Below are positions 1-7,637 of a DNA stretch of 42,263 bases, piece by piece. Each line of letters starts with the position of its first letter. Position 1 is the stretch's first letter. The notes under the pieces are model-generated. The model saw only the letters and a list, made by a program, of their open reading frames with translations, was not told the DNA's origin and searched no databases. The position numbers and the translations under genes are program-made. The stretch is from Clostridium sp. CAG:253 (lineage in GTDB: Bacteria; Bacillota; Clostridia; Lachnospirales; Lachnospiraceae): the NCBI GenBank assembly GCA_000436755.1, contig FR887314.1, positions 106,640 to 148,902 of the forward strand. Direction: 5' to 3'.

Positions 1-1782
1 TATCGTATAGGAAGAAAACTTCCGGCAGCAGTTATTCCTTTGAAAGATGAATATAAAAAAGGAAGCGTTTATTTTCTGACAATCACCGGCATAAGAGGTT
101 ATGATAACTGTGATATAGCAGCCGTATTGTCAGAAGAATATGAATATATGTATGAGGCAGACGGTCAGGAATTTGTAGATCCGTATGCACAGATTATACA
201 TGGCCGTGAGAAATGGGGAAAGCGCAAAGGTTCTGATTTTCTGCGTGCCGGAATATGTCTTGAAGAATTTGAATGGCAGGATGATGTAATGCCGGGAAGA
301 CATTTTAGCGAAGTGATAATGTACCAGCTTCATGTGAGAGGTTTTACAAAACATTCTTCTTCAAAAGTCAAAAATAAGGGGATGTATTTGGGAATTGCGG
401 AGAAGATACCATATTTAAAAGAACTTGGGATAAATGCAGTCATGCTTTTACCGTGTTATGAGTTTGATGAGCTTTGTTATGATGAATATACACCTTTTGA
501 AAAAGAGAAAGACAAAGAACATGAGACAAAGCATAAGTTAAACTATTGGGGTTATGGAACAAAAAATACATATTATCTGGCTCCAAAATCTTCTTATGCA
601 TCAGAGGCAGAACATTCAGACAGAGAGTTTAAGGAGTTTGTCAAAAAGATGCATCTTGCAGGCATTGAAGTGCTTATGGATATATATTTTATGCCCGGGA
701 CAAACTTATGCCTTATGACTGACTGTTTGAGGCATTGGGTTATAAATTACCATATAGACGGTTTTAGGATTAATCAGGAAGTTATGCCTTCAATATCGCT
801 TGTATCTGACCCTATTATTTCGGGCGTAAAGCTTATGACATCTTATTGGGATGAAAATATGTTGCGTGATACGGGAGCACTAAATAATGATTCTCTTGCC
901 GAGTACAATGAAGGATTTATGAATGATGCAAGACGTTTCCTAAAAAGTGATGAGGGAATGGTTCAGACATTTGCAGAAAGATTTAAGAGAAATTCATCTG
1001 TATACTCCATTATCAACTTTATAACGCATGTAAATGGTTTTACTCTTATGGATCTTGTTTCATACGATATAAAACATAATGAAACAAATGGTGAGGGAAA
1101 CAGAGACGGAACAGAGTTTAATTACAGCTGGAACTGCGGTGTAGAGGGAAAAACAAGAAAAAGAGCCATTATGCGCAGCAGAATGAACCAGATAAGAAAT
1201 GCGTTTATGATGCTTTTATGCAGTCAGGGAACGCCTATGATTCTTGCCGGAGATGAATTTGGAAATTCCCAGCTTGGCAACAACAATGCGTATTGTCATG
1301 ATGACAATATTACATGGCTCAATTGGAATCACACTAAATCTGAGCAGGATATTTTGGATTTTGTAAAAAAGCTTATAGCATTTAGAAGAGAACATTGTAT
1401 ACTTCACGCAAAAGAGCCGTTTACAATGTTAGACACAAAGGGTGTAGGTATACCCGATATATCTGTTCACGGCACACAGGCATGGAGAGCAGATTTCTCA
1501 AATTACAGCCGTATGCTTGGAGTGCTTCTTGGCGGGAAATACGGTGAGAATGAGGACGATGATATATACATAGTTTTCAATATGTTTTGGGAGAAAAAAG
1601 TATTTGAACTTCCAAATCCTGCTATAGGAAGAAAATGGTATCCTGTAGTAGATACATCTGTCGGCGAATTTTTGTACGTGCCGGCAAAAAGGAAAAGAAG
1701 AAAAAAGGCTAAACAGGAGAGAGGTACATATAGAGAGTATCTCATGCAGCCAAGAAGTATAGCTGTATTTGTCGGAAGATAA
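1..1782 (+). CDS. GlgX/isoamylase-like GH13 protein, probable pseudoenzyme, 5'-truncated by window
   Basis: The frame is open from base 1, so the gene begins upstream; the TTG at 40 lies inside it and is not a start. The protein follows glycogen-debranching enzymes of family GH13: YQLHVRGFTKH near residue 92, an FKEFVKKMH block, then a C-terminal KHNETNGEGNRDG and SWNCGVEG stretch typical of GlgX/isoamylases (residues counted from codon 40). The four conserved catalytic regions are altered. Region I reads MDIYFMP where DVVFNH is expected; region II reads GFRIN with Asn245 in place of the nucleophile Asp; region III reads LMTSYWD with Ser268 in place of the acid/base Glu; region IV reads THVNGF with Val331-Asn332 in place of His-Asp. 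The frame is intact over 594 codons with normal codon use, so this is not a decaying pseudogene. Glucan hydrolysis is unlikely; glucan binding or a scaffold or regulatory role is an inference. A hairpin terminator follows. Confidence 0.85.
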   Translation, partial: YRIGRKLPAAVIPLKDEYKKGSVYFLTITGIRGYDNCDIAAVLSEEYEYMYEADGQEFVDPYAQIIHGREKWGKRKGSDFLRAGICLEEFEWQDDVMPGRHFSEVIMYQLHVRGFTKHSSSKVKNKGMYLGIAEKIPYLKELGINAVMLLPCYEFDELCYDEYTPFEKEKDKEHETKHKLNYWGYGTKNTYYLAPKSSYASEAEHSDREFKEFVKKMHLAGIEVLMDIYFMPGTNLCLMTDCLRHWVINYHIDGFRINQEVMPSISLVSDPIISGVKLMTSYWDENMLRDTGALNNDSLAEYNEGFMNDARRFLKSDEGMVQTFAERFKRNSSVYSIINFITHVNGFTLMDLVSYDIKHNETNGEGNRDGTEFNYSWNCGVEGKTRKRAIMRSRMNQIRNAFMMLLCSQGTPMILAGDEFGNSQLGNNNAYCHDDNITWLNWNHTKSEQDILDFVKKLIAFRREHCILHAKEPFTMLDTKGVGIPDISVHGTQAWRADFSNYSRMLGVLLGGKYGENEDDDIYIVFNMFWEKKVFELPNPAIGRKWYPVVDTSVGEFLYVPAKRKRRKKAKQERGTYREYLMQPRSIAVFVGR

Positions 1783-1858
1783 AATGTATTTTGATTTATA
1801 CATGCTTGCGTAATGGCAGCAAAATAGGCAGCAACAATAAAATATAAACGATAATAAA

Positions 1859-1894
1859 AAAGTGTGCTTTATCTGTAAAAGTAAAGCACACTTT
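1859..1894. terminator. Bidirectional hairpin terminator
   Basis: A perfect 13-bp inverted repeat (AAAGTGTGCTTTA at 1859-1871 and its complement at 1882-1894) with a 10-base loop. It is A-rich on the left and lies between the convergent GH13-like gene and the minus-strand Cys-rich gene, so it could end transcripts from both sides. Confidence 0.8.
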
Positions 1895-1918
1895 AAAAAT
1901 GAAGCAATCCGTGGCGTC

Positions 1919-1950
1919 GGTTGGGGCAAAATACCTTTTGCCTTCCAACA
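1919..1950 (-). repeat. Dispersed intergenic palindromic repeat, copy A
   Basis: Nested inverted repeat: outer GTTGG (1920-1924) with CCAAC (1945-1949), inner GGCAAAA (1925-1931) with TTTTGCC (1936-1942). Read on the minus strand it contains GGTATTTTGCCCCAAC, which matches the core of the elements at 11916, 23693 and 29676. It lies just beyond the stop codon of the minus-strand gene at 1967. Confidence 0.5.
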
Positions 1951-1966
1951 TTAAAAAATGGCAGTA

Positions 1967-2161
1967 TTACAACTGATGATTAGTGACGATTTCTTCATAA
2001 AGATCGATATCGCATACATTTTTTTCATCGTAATGTGTACAAGTCTGACAGGATGCAGTGGATGCTGAAGAGTTTTTTGAACCGCATCCGCAGTCATCAC
2101 AGCTGCAGTATTTGCTGCAAAGTGAAGCAACTTCTCTCATCATTTCAGCATTTTTTTTCAT
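1967..2161 (-). CDS. Small cysteine-rich protein, 64 residues, putative metal-binding
   Basis: The start is set by GAGGT seven bases before ATG at 2161 on the minus strand; a longer in-frame start at 2182 lacks such a site. The protein has a helical, Met/Lys-rich N-terminus, then a cluster of cysteines (CSKYCSCDDCGCG), a Ser/Ala linker, and CQTCTHYDEKNVCDIDLYEEI near the C-terminus. The spacing C-x3-C-x-C-x2-C-x-C followed by C-x2-C-x-H and another C suggests one or two metal sites, zinc being most likely. I recall similar small CxxCxHY...CxxDLYxEI proteins in Clostridia, but know no assigned function. It is monocistronic, ends facing the GH13-like gene, and its promoter region overlaps a perfect 14-bp palindrome (2194-2237), which could be an operator. 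Confidence 0.7.
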   Translation of the reverse strand: MKKNAEMMREVASLCSKYCSCDDCGCGSKNSSASTASCQTCTHYDEKNVCDIDLYEEIVTNHQL

Positions 2162-2193
2162 TTTGACCTCGTTTCTGCGCATTTTTATTGCTG

Positions 2194-2237
2194 ATAATAT
2201 GAACTCTGCAAAATGCGCAAAATAGAGTTCATATTAT
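2194..2237. promoter_or_regulatory. 14-bp perfect inverted repeat, candidate operator of the Cys-rich gene
   Basis: ATAATATGAACTCT (2194-2207) is repeated inverted at 2224-2237 with a 16-base spacer. On the minus strand TATTAT near the inner arm has a possible TTTGCG -35 sixteen bases upstream, so the palindrome would overlap the promoter of the gene at 1967-2161. A transcribed-hairpin role is an alternative. Confidence 0.45.
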
Positions 2238-2353
2238 TTGCATACCGCCTGAACAGCGATGTCAAGCTGATGTTATGCAAAGTTGTTTGACAGTTACATA
2301 TATATAAAGACAACATACAGAAAATGCTTGTATTGAAATCTGTATTTGTTGTC
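2238..2353 (+). other. Two further inverted repeats upstream of the DUF5721-like gene
   Basis: TTGCATA (2238-2244) pairs with TATGCAA (2274-2280) around an inner CAGC/GCTG pair. A second hairpin pairs GACAACATACAGA (2309-2321) with TCTGTATTTGTTGTC (2339-2353), with a two-base bulge. A small palindrome, GTAAATA g TATTTAC, follows at 2356-2370 just before the ribosome binding site of the next gene. The stretch could be a structured leader; no known riboswitch consensus was recognised. Confidence 0.35.
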
Positions 2354-2386
2354 GTGTAAATAGTATTTACGGAAAGTTGAAATTTT

Positions 2387-2884
2387 ATGTTAAGTTTAAA
2401 AATAAATGATATAAAAATTACGATGGCTCATCTGTTGTTAAAAGAGACATTTGATGAGTTTTTACTGGAACATTCAAAAGTGGTAACATTTGCCGCATTT
2501 GAAATAAATGGAAAAAGAAATTTAAATTGGTATGATGATGACGAAAAAGAAAATCAATTGCAGCCACTTCTGTATTGGAGTGAGGCAAGAGATTTTTTGT
2601 TTGATTACATAAAAGGAAAAAAGACACCGGAGTATATGAAGATATCCCTTAAAGCAAGCCGTAAATGTGCAGAAAAAATTCTTGAAAACAGCGGTGTGCT
2701 TTCGAGGTATTTAAGTGAAATGCCTGATATGTATCTTCAGATAAAATTTGAAAAAGGTGAGCTTACGATGGTTACGGGTATCACTCACAAAGAATTTACG
2801 ATGGATAAAACACTTGACAGGGGATGGGATGATGCCATAAGAGAGTGGATTAGAACATTGAAAATTTCAGCTGCTGTGCAGTAA
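2387..2884 (+). CDS. DUF5721-like family protein
   Basis: A 165-residue soluble protein with no signal peptide or membrane segment. It begins MLSLKINDIKITM and contains the acidic patch WYDDDEKENQ at about residues 50-60; the C-terminal half (MYLQIKFEKGELTMVTGITHKEFTMDK) looks like beta hairpins. Length and pattern match what I recall as DUF5721, a family largely confined to Lachnospiraceae, but this rests on recognition, not a search. The function is unknown. A GGAAAG about 11 bases before the ATG is a weak ribosome binding site. It sits 42 bases upstream of the ABC exporter pair in the same direction and could share its transcript. Confidence 0.6.
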   Translation: MLSLKINDIKITMAHLLLKETFDEFLLEHSKVVTFAAFEINGKRNLNWYDDDEKENQLQPLLYWSEARDFLFDYIKGKKTPEYMKISLKASRKCAEKILENSGVLSRYLSEMPDMYLQIKFEKGELTMVTGITHKEFTMDKTLDRGWDDAIREWIRTLKISAAVQ

Positions 2885-2926
2885 CAGTTTAGTGTTCTTA
2901 ATTAATAAATTATAAGGAGGACAAAA

Positions 2927-4666
2927 ATGCTTAAAACATTAGGCGCACAGGTTAAAGAATTTAAAAAAGATTCGATTCTTACTCCTGTATTTATGATTTT
3001 GGAAGTTATCATGGAAACAATAATTCCGTTGATAATGGGTTCAATAATTAGTGGTGGCGTACAAAAAGGTAATCTTAGACATATTTACCTTATGGGCGCA
3101 CTCATGGTATTAACAGCGTTTATAAGCCTTTGGGCAGGCGCAATGGGTGGAAAATACGGTGCAAGTGCATCGACAGGATTTGCGAGAAACTTAAGAAAGG
3201 CAATGTATGATAATATACAGACTTTCAGTTTCTCAAATATTGATAAGTTTAGTACATCAGGGCTTGTAACAAGACTTACAACGGATGTGACAAATGTTCA
3301 GAATGCGTATCAGATGATACTTCGTATGTGCATGAGAGCACCTGCAAGTCTTATCTGTGCCATGGCAATGTCATTTTATGTAAATGCAAGGGTTGCCTCA
3401 ATTTATCTTATTGCAGTTATTATACTCGGATGTTTTCTTGCACTTATCATAAAGATAGCAATGAAATATTTTGATCAGGTTTTCAAAAAATATGATAAAT
3501 TGAATGAAAGTGTTCAGGAGAATGTAAATGCCATAAGAGTAGTAAAGGCTTATTCAAGAGAGAGTTTTGAACAGAAAAAGTTTACTAAGGCAAGTGAAAA
3601 TGTATATAAGATGTTTATCAAGGCAGAAAAAACGGTTGCTTACAATATGCCTCTTATGAATCTGACGGTTTACAGCTGTATACTTATTATAAGCTGGGTA
3701 GGTGCAAAGCTTATTGTAGGTGGCAGCATGGACATTGGTAAGCTCTCGACACTTCTTGCTTATTGTATGAATATTCTTATGAGTCTTATGATGCTTTCAA
3801 TGGTATTTGTAATGATAACAATGAGTGTATCAAGTGCAGAGCGTATATGTGAAGTGATAAATGAAAAGCCTGACATAACAAATCCTGAGAATCCTGTTAT
3901 GGAAATTAAAAACGGTGATATTTCATTTGAAAATGTAAACTTCAGTTACAAAAAAGATGCCAAAACTCCTGTATTGAAAGATATAAATCTTGAGATAAAA
4001 TCAGGACAGACAATAGGTGTGATAGGAGGAACAGGAAGTGCTAAGTCAAGTCTTGTAAATCTATTGAGCCGTCTTTATGATGTCACGGATGGAAGTGTAA
4101 AAATCGGTGGTGTCGATGTAAGAGAGTATGATATTGAGACTCTTAGAGATGAAGTTTCAGTTGTATTGCAGAAAAATGTTCTGTTTAGCGGAACAATATT
4201 TGAAAATCTTCGCTGGGGTGACAAAAATGCAACAGATGAGGAATGTATAAAAGCATGTAAACTTGCCTGCGCAGACGAATTTATTGATAGGATGCCGGAT
4301 GGATACAATACATATATTGAACAGGGTGGAAATAACGTATCAGGCGGACAGAAACAGAGACTTTGTATTGCAAGGGCGCTTATAAAGAAGCCTAAGGTGC
4401 TTATTCTTGATGATTCGACAAGTGCCGTAGATACAGCCACAGATGCAAAGATAAGAAAAGCATTTGCTGAGGAAATACCCGGTACAACAAAGATTATCAT
4501 TGCACAGAGAGTATCAAGCATAAAGGACTGTGACAAGATAATCGTTATGGAAGACGGATGCGTAAATGGATTCGGAACATCGGATGAACTTCTTGAAAGC
4601 AATGAGATTTATAAAGAAGTATATGAATCTCAGGTAAATGGTAATGCAGATTTCGATGAAAAATAA
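2927..4666 (+). CDS. ABC exporter half-transporter, degenerate-site subunit (MdlA-like)
   Basis: A 579-residue type IV ABC exporter half: about six membrane segments (residues 15-300), then a nucleotide-binding domain. The Walker A reads GGTGSAKSS (residues 367-375), where Ala replaces the usual Gly. The signature is VSGGQKQR. Walker B ends LILDDS, so Asp496 replaces the catalytic Glu, and the switch position is Gln527 (IIAQR) instead of His. These changes are those known for the degenerate partner in heterodimeric exporters such as TM287/288. AAGGAGG lies six bases before the ATG, and the partner gene follows after 20 bases. The substrate is unknown; drugs, lipids or peptides are all possible for this family. 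Confidence 0.93.
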   Translation: MLKTLGAQVKEFKKDSILTPVFMILEVIMETIIPLIMGSIISGGVQKGNLRHIYLMGALMVLTAFISLWAGAMGGKYGASASTGFARNLRKAMYDNIQTFSFSNIDKFSTSGLVTRLTTDVTNVQNAYQMILRMCMRAPASLICAMAMSFYVNARVASIYLIAVIILGCFLALIIKIAMKYFDQVFKKYDKLNESVQENVNAIRVVKAYSRESFEQKKFTKASENVYKMFIKAEKTVAYNMPLMNLTVYSCILIISWVGAKLIVGGSMDIGKLSTLLAYCMNILMSLMMLSMVFVMITMSVSSAERICEVINEKPDITNPENPVMEIKNGDISFENVNFSYKKDAKTPVLKDINLEIKSGQTIGVIGGTGSAKSSLVNLLSRLYDVTDGSVKIGGVDVREYDIETLRDEVSVVLQKNVLFSGTIFENLRWGDKNATDEECIKACKLACADEFIDRMPDGYNTYIEQGGNNVSGGQKQRLCIARALIKKPKVLILDDSTSAVDTATDAKIRKAFAEEIPGTTKIIIAQRVSSIKDCDKIIVMEDGCVNGFGTSDELLESNEIYKEVYESQVNGNADFDEK

Positions 4667-4686
4667 ATATAGGAGGATAAGTTTTT

Positions 4687-6612
4687 ATGGCTAGAGGACC
4701 AAAGGGACCGGGAACTAAAGGGATGAAACCCGGAATGAAGATAGAAAATCCCGGTAAACTTTTTGTCAGATTGATGAAATACATATTTAAATATTACTGG
4801 CTTCACTGTATTATCGTGGTTATTGGAATAGTGGTAAGCGTATTTGCCACAAATCAGGGAACAATGTTTACTCAGACACTTATTGATAAATATATATTAC
4901 CTTTGTCACAGAGTTCCAACCCTGATTTTTCTAAACTTTTTGCCAAAATAACAGAAGTTGGGGTATTTTATGCGGCAGGTGTTGTAGGAGTATTTTTATA
5001 CAACAGACTTATGATATATGTAACACAGGGTACACTTAAACGACTTAGAATAGAAATGTTTAATAAAATGGAGACACTTCCTATTAAATATTTTGATACG
5101 CATGCACATGGAGATATTATGTCGCTTTATACAAACGATATAGATACGCTTCGACAGATGATAAGCCAGAGTATTCCACAGGCAATATCAAGTGCAATAA
5201 CTGTAGTCAGCGTCTTTATCTATATGCTTATACTCAATGTGCCTCTTACAGTAATTACAATTGCCATGGTCGGGGTGACATTGGCAGTGACAAAGAAACT
5301 TGGAGGATTAAGCGGTTCTTACTTTATGGCACAACAGAGAGATATAGGTAAGTTAAACGGTTATGTTGAAGAGATGATGGAAGGTCAGAAGGTTGTCAAG
5401 GTATTTTGCCACGAAGAAGAAAGCAAGGAAGGTTTTGACAAATTGAATGATCAGTTGTTTGACAGTGCAAACAATGCAAACAAATTTGCCAATATACTTA
5501 TGCCTATAAATGCTCAGCTTGGAAATATCAGTTATGTTCTTTGTGCAATGGTAGGTGGTATACTTGCATTAAACGGTGTAGGCGGATTTACCATAGGAGC
5601 TCTTGTAAGTTTCCTTACATTCAATAAATCATTTTCAATGCCTGTAAACCAGATGAGCCAGCAGTTTAACTCAATTGTAATGGCACTTGCAGGTGCCGAC
5701 AGGATTTTCAAGATTCTCGATGAGGAACCTGAGGTTGATGACGGATATGTTGAACTTGTCAACGCAAAAGAAGATGCCAATGGAGATATAACCGAGACTG
5801 AGGAACACACCGGAATGTGGGCATGGAAACATTTCCATAAGGATGATGGAACAACGACTTATGCACATATGAGAGGCGATATAGTATTTGACCACGTTGA
5901 TTTTGGATACAATGATGACAAGATGATACTTCATGATATAGTTTTGTATGCAAAGCCGGGGCAGAAGATAGCTTTTGTCGGAGCGACAGGAGCAGGAAAA
6001 ACTACTATTACAAATCTTATAAACAGATTTTATGATATTCAGGATGGAAAGATAAGATATGACGGTATCAATGTAAATAAGATAAAGAAAAATGACTTGC
6101 GACGTTCACTCGGTATCGTTTTACAGGACACACATCTCTTTACGGGAACAGTAAGGGATAACATCCAGTACGGTAAGCTTGATGCCACGGATGAGGAAAT
6201 CATAAAGGCAGCAAAACTTGCAAATGCACACAGCTTTATAACAAGACTTCCTGACGGATATGATACAATGCTTACAGGTGACGGAGCAAACTTAAGCCAG
6301 GGACAGAGACAGCTTCTTGCAATCGCCAGGGCAGCAGTTGCCGACCCACCGGCACTTATACTTGATGAGGCTACAAGTTCTATAGATACAAGAACAGAAA
6401 AACTTGTACAGCAGGGAATGGACAGTCTTATGAAAGGAAGAACAACGTTTGTTATTGCCCACAGACTTTCGACAGTCAGAAACAGTGATTGCATCATGGT
6501 TCTTGAACAGGGAAGGATAATTGAGCGAGGAACTCATGATGAGCTTATAAAAGAAGAAGGAAAGTATTATCAGCTTTATACAGGCAAACTTGGAAAAGGA
6601 ATTGCAGGATAA
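4687..6612 (+). CDS. ABC exporter half-transporter, catalytic subunit (MdlB-like)
   Basis: A 641-residue half-transporter that pairs with the upstream gene. It starts with a basic Gly/Pro/Lys-rich tail, then six membrane segments (about residues 35-330). A charged insert of about 45 residues follows EEPEVDDGYVELVN and precedes the nucleotide-binding domain. All ATPase residues are canonical: Walker A GATGAGKTT at 432-440, signature LSQGQRQ, Walker B LILDEATSSID with Glu561, and His592 in IAHRLSTV. With the degenerate partner this gives one consensus and one non-consensus ATP site. AGGAGG lies upstream of the ATG, and the gene ends 22 bases before the chosen start of the purine nucleoside phosphorylase gene, so the three are probably one operon. 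Confidence 0.94.
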   Translation: MARGPKGPGTKGMKPGMKIENPGKLFVRLMKYIFKYYWLHCIIVVIGIVVSVFATNQGTMFTQTLIDKYILPLSQSSNPDFSKLFAKITEVGVFYAAGVVGVFLYNRLMIYVTQGTLKRLRIEMFNKMETLPIKYFDTHAHGDIMSLYTNDIDTLRQMISQSIPQAISSAITVVSVFIYMLILNVPLTVITIAMVGVTLAVTKKLGGLSGSYFMAQQRDIGKLNGYVEEMMEGQKVVKVFCHEEESKEGFDKLNDQLFDSANNANKFANILMPINAQLGNISYVLCAMVGGILALNGVGGFTIGALVSFLTFNKSFSMPVNQMSQQFNSIVMALAGADRIFKILDEEPEVDDGYVELVNAKEDANGDITETEEHTGMWAWKHFHKDDGTTTYAHMRGDIVFDHVDFGYNDDKMILHDIVLYAKPGQKIAFVGATGAGKTTITNLINRFYDIQDGKIRYDGINVNKIKKNDLRRSLGIVLQDTHLFTGTVRDNIQYGKLDATDEEIIKAAKLANAHSFITRLPDGYDTMLTGDGANLSQGQRQLLAIARAAVADPPALILDEATSSIDTRTEKLVQQGMDSLMKGRTTFVIAHRLSTVRNSDCIMVLEQGRIIERGTHDELIKEEGKYYQLYTGKLGKGIAG

Positions 6613-6634
6613 TAAACTTAAAGGAGGTTCAGGT

Positions 6635-7483
6635 ATGGGAAAAGAGTCAAAAGAAATTTATGATAAATTGAAAAAATGTTACGAGTGTTTTAAAAACAAG
6701 GTCGATTTTAAGCCGGAGATAGCACTTGTTCTTGGATCGGGTCTCGGCGATTATGCACAGGGAATAGATGTGGTTTGTGAACTTGACTATCATGATATAG
6801 AAGGTTTTCCGGTATCAACTGTTCCCGGACATCAGGGAAAATACATTTTCGGTTATGTGGGAGATGTACCTGTTGTTTGCATGCAGGGGCGTGTACATTA
6901 CTATGAAGGATATGATATGTCTGATGTGGTGCTTCCGATAAGGCTCATGAAATTTATGGGTGCAGAAGTTTTGTTCCTCACGAATGCGAGCGGCGGTGTA
7001 AATTATGACTTCAGACCCGGAGATTTTATGCTGATAAAAGACCAAATATCAAGTTTTGTTCCGTCACCTCTAATTGGGGAAAATATTGACGAACTCGGTA
7101 TAAGATTTCCTGATATGAGTGAGATATACGACATAAAGTTAAGACAGATAATAAAAAAGACGGCGGCACTGCTTGACATTGATATTAAAGAGGGAACTTA
7201 CCTTCAGTTTACGGGACCGGCATACGAGAGCCCGGCAGAAATAAAGATGTGCAGGGCACTTGGGGCCGATGCTGTCGGAATGAGCACCGCATGCGAGGCG
7301 GTAGCGGCAAATCATATGGGGATGATGATATGTGGAATTTCATGCATATCTAATCTCGCAAGTGGAATGAGTGTGAAAAAGCTAAGCCACAAAGAGGTGC
7401 AGGAGACGGCAGATAGAGTTTCAAAAGACTTTAAAAAACTTGTGACAGAAAGCATAAAAAACATACATGAAAGTATAAAATAG
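6635..7483 (+). CDS. punA: Purine nucleoside phosphorylase, trimeric type
   Basis: This enzyme phosphorolyses purine nucleosides to the base and (deoxy)ribose-1-phosphate in cytosolic salvage. The start at 6635 is set by AAAGGAGG seven bases upstream; an earlier in-frame ATG at 6590 would overlap the ABC gene and lacks such a site. The 282 residues match the low-mass trimeric class: phosphate loop GSGLG (34-38), VPGHQGKY with His66, MQGRVHYYEGY (83-93), LTNASGG (115-121), then GPAYESPAE carrying the base-contacting Glu and SCISNLASG carrying the Asn that selects 6-oxopurines. The Glu and Asn pair suggests inosine/guanosine specificity. It appears co-transcribed with the exporter pair; a functional link between them is unproven. 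Confidence 0.95.
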   Translation: MGKESKEIYDKLKKCYECFKNKVDFKPEIALVLGSGLGDYAQGIDVVCELDYHDIEGFPVSTVPGHQGKYIFGYVGDVPVVCMQGRVHYYEGYDMSDVVLPIRLMKFMGAEVLFLTNASGGVNYDFRPGDFMLIKDQISSFVPSPLIGENIDELGIRFPDMSEIYDIKLRQIIKKTAALLDIDIKEGTYLQFTGPAYESPAEIKMCRALGADAVGMSTACEAVAANHMGMMICGISCISNLASGMSVKKLSHKEVQETADRVSKDFKKLVTESIKNIHESIK

Positions 7484-7566
7484 AACAAAAAAATGACCCC
7501 ATAATGTATTATGATTGTAGAGAAAATATATTTTAGTTAAATCATAAAATATTGTGGTGTCTTTGC

Positions 7567-7596
7567 TTGCATTACAATATTAAGAAGTGGTAAAAT
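7567..7596 (+). promoter_or_regulatory. Sigma-A-type promoter of the L,D-transpeptidase gene
   Basis: TTGCAT at 7567-7572, an 18-base spacer and TAAAAT at 7591-7596. A start near 7603 puts the ATG at 7638 about 35 bases into the transcript and rules out the earlier in-frame codon at 7587. Confidence 0.6.
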
Positions 7597-7637
7597 ATAT
7601 CTGTGAAAATCAATTTTATTTAAATGGGAGGAACAAA

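Noticed and set aside
40..42. TTG as start of the GH13-like gene
   Set aside because: The same frame is open back to base 1 and encodes plausible sequence, with no ribosome binding site near 40; the gene simply starts before the window.
1498..1929. 143-codon minus-strand frame over the end of the GH13-like gene
   Set aside because: It is antisense to a well-supported gene, has no recognisable domain and runs through a hairpin terminator.
7491..7513. Fifth copy of the ATTTTGCCC repeat
   Set aside because: Only TGACCCC and a small CATAAT/ATTATG palindrome are shared; too little to call a copy.
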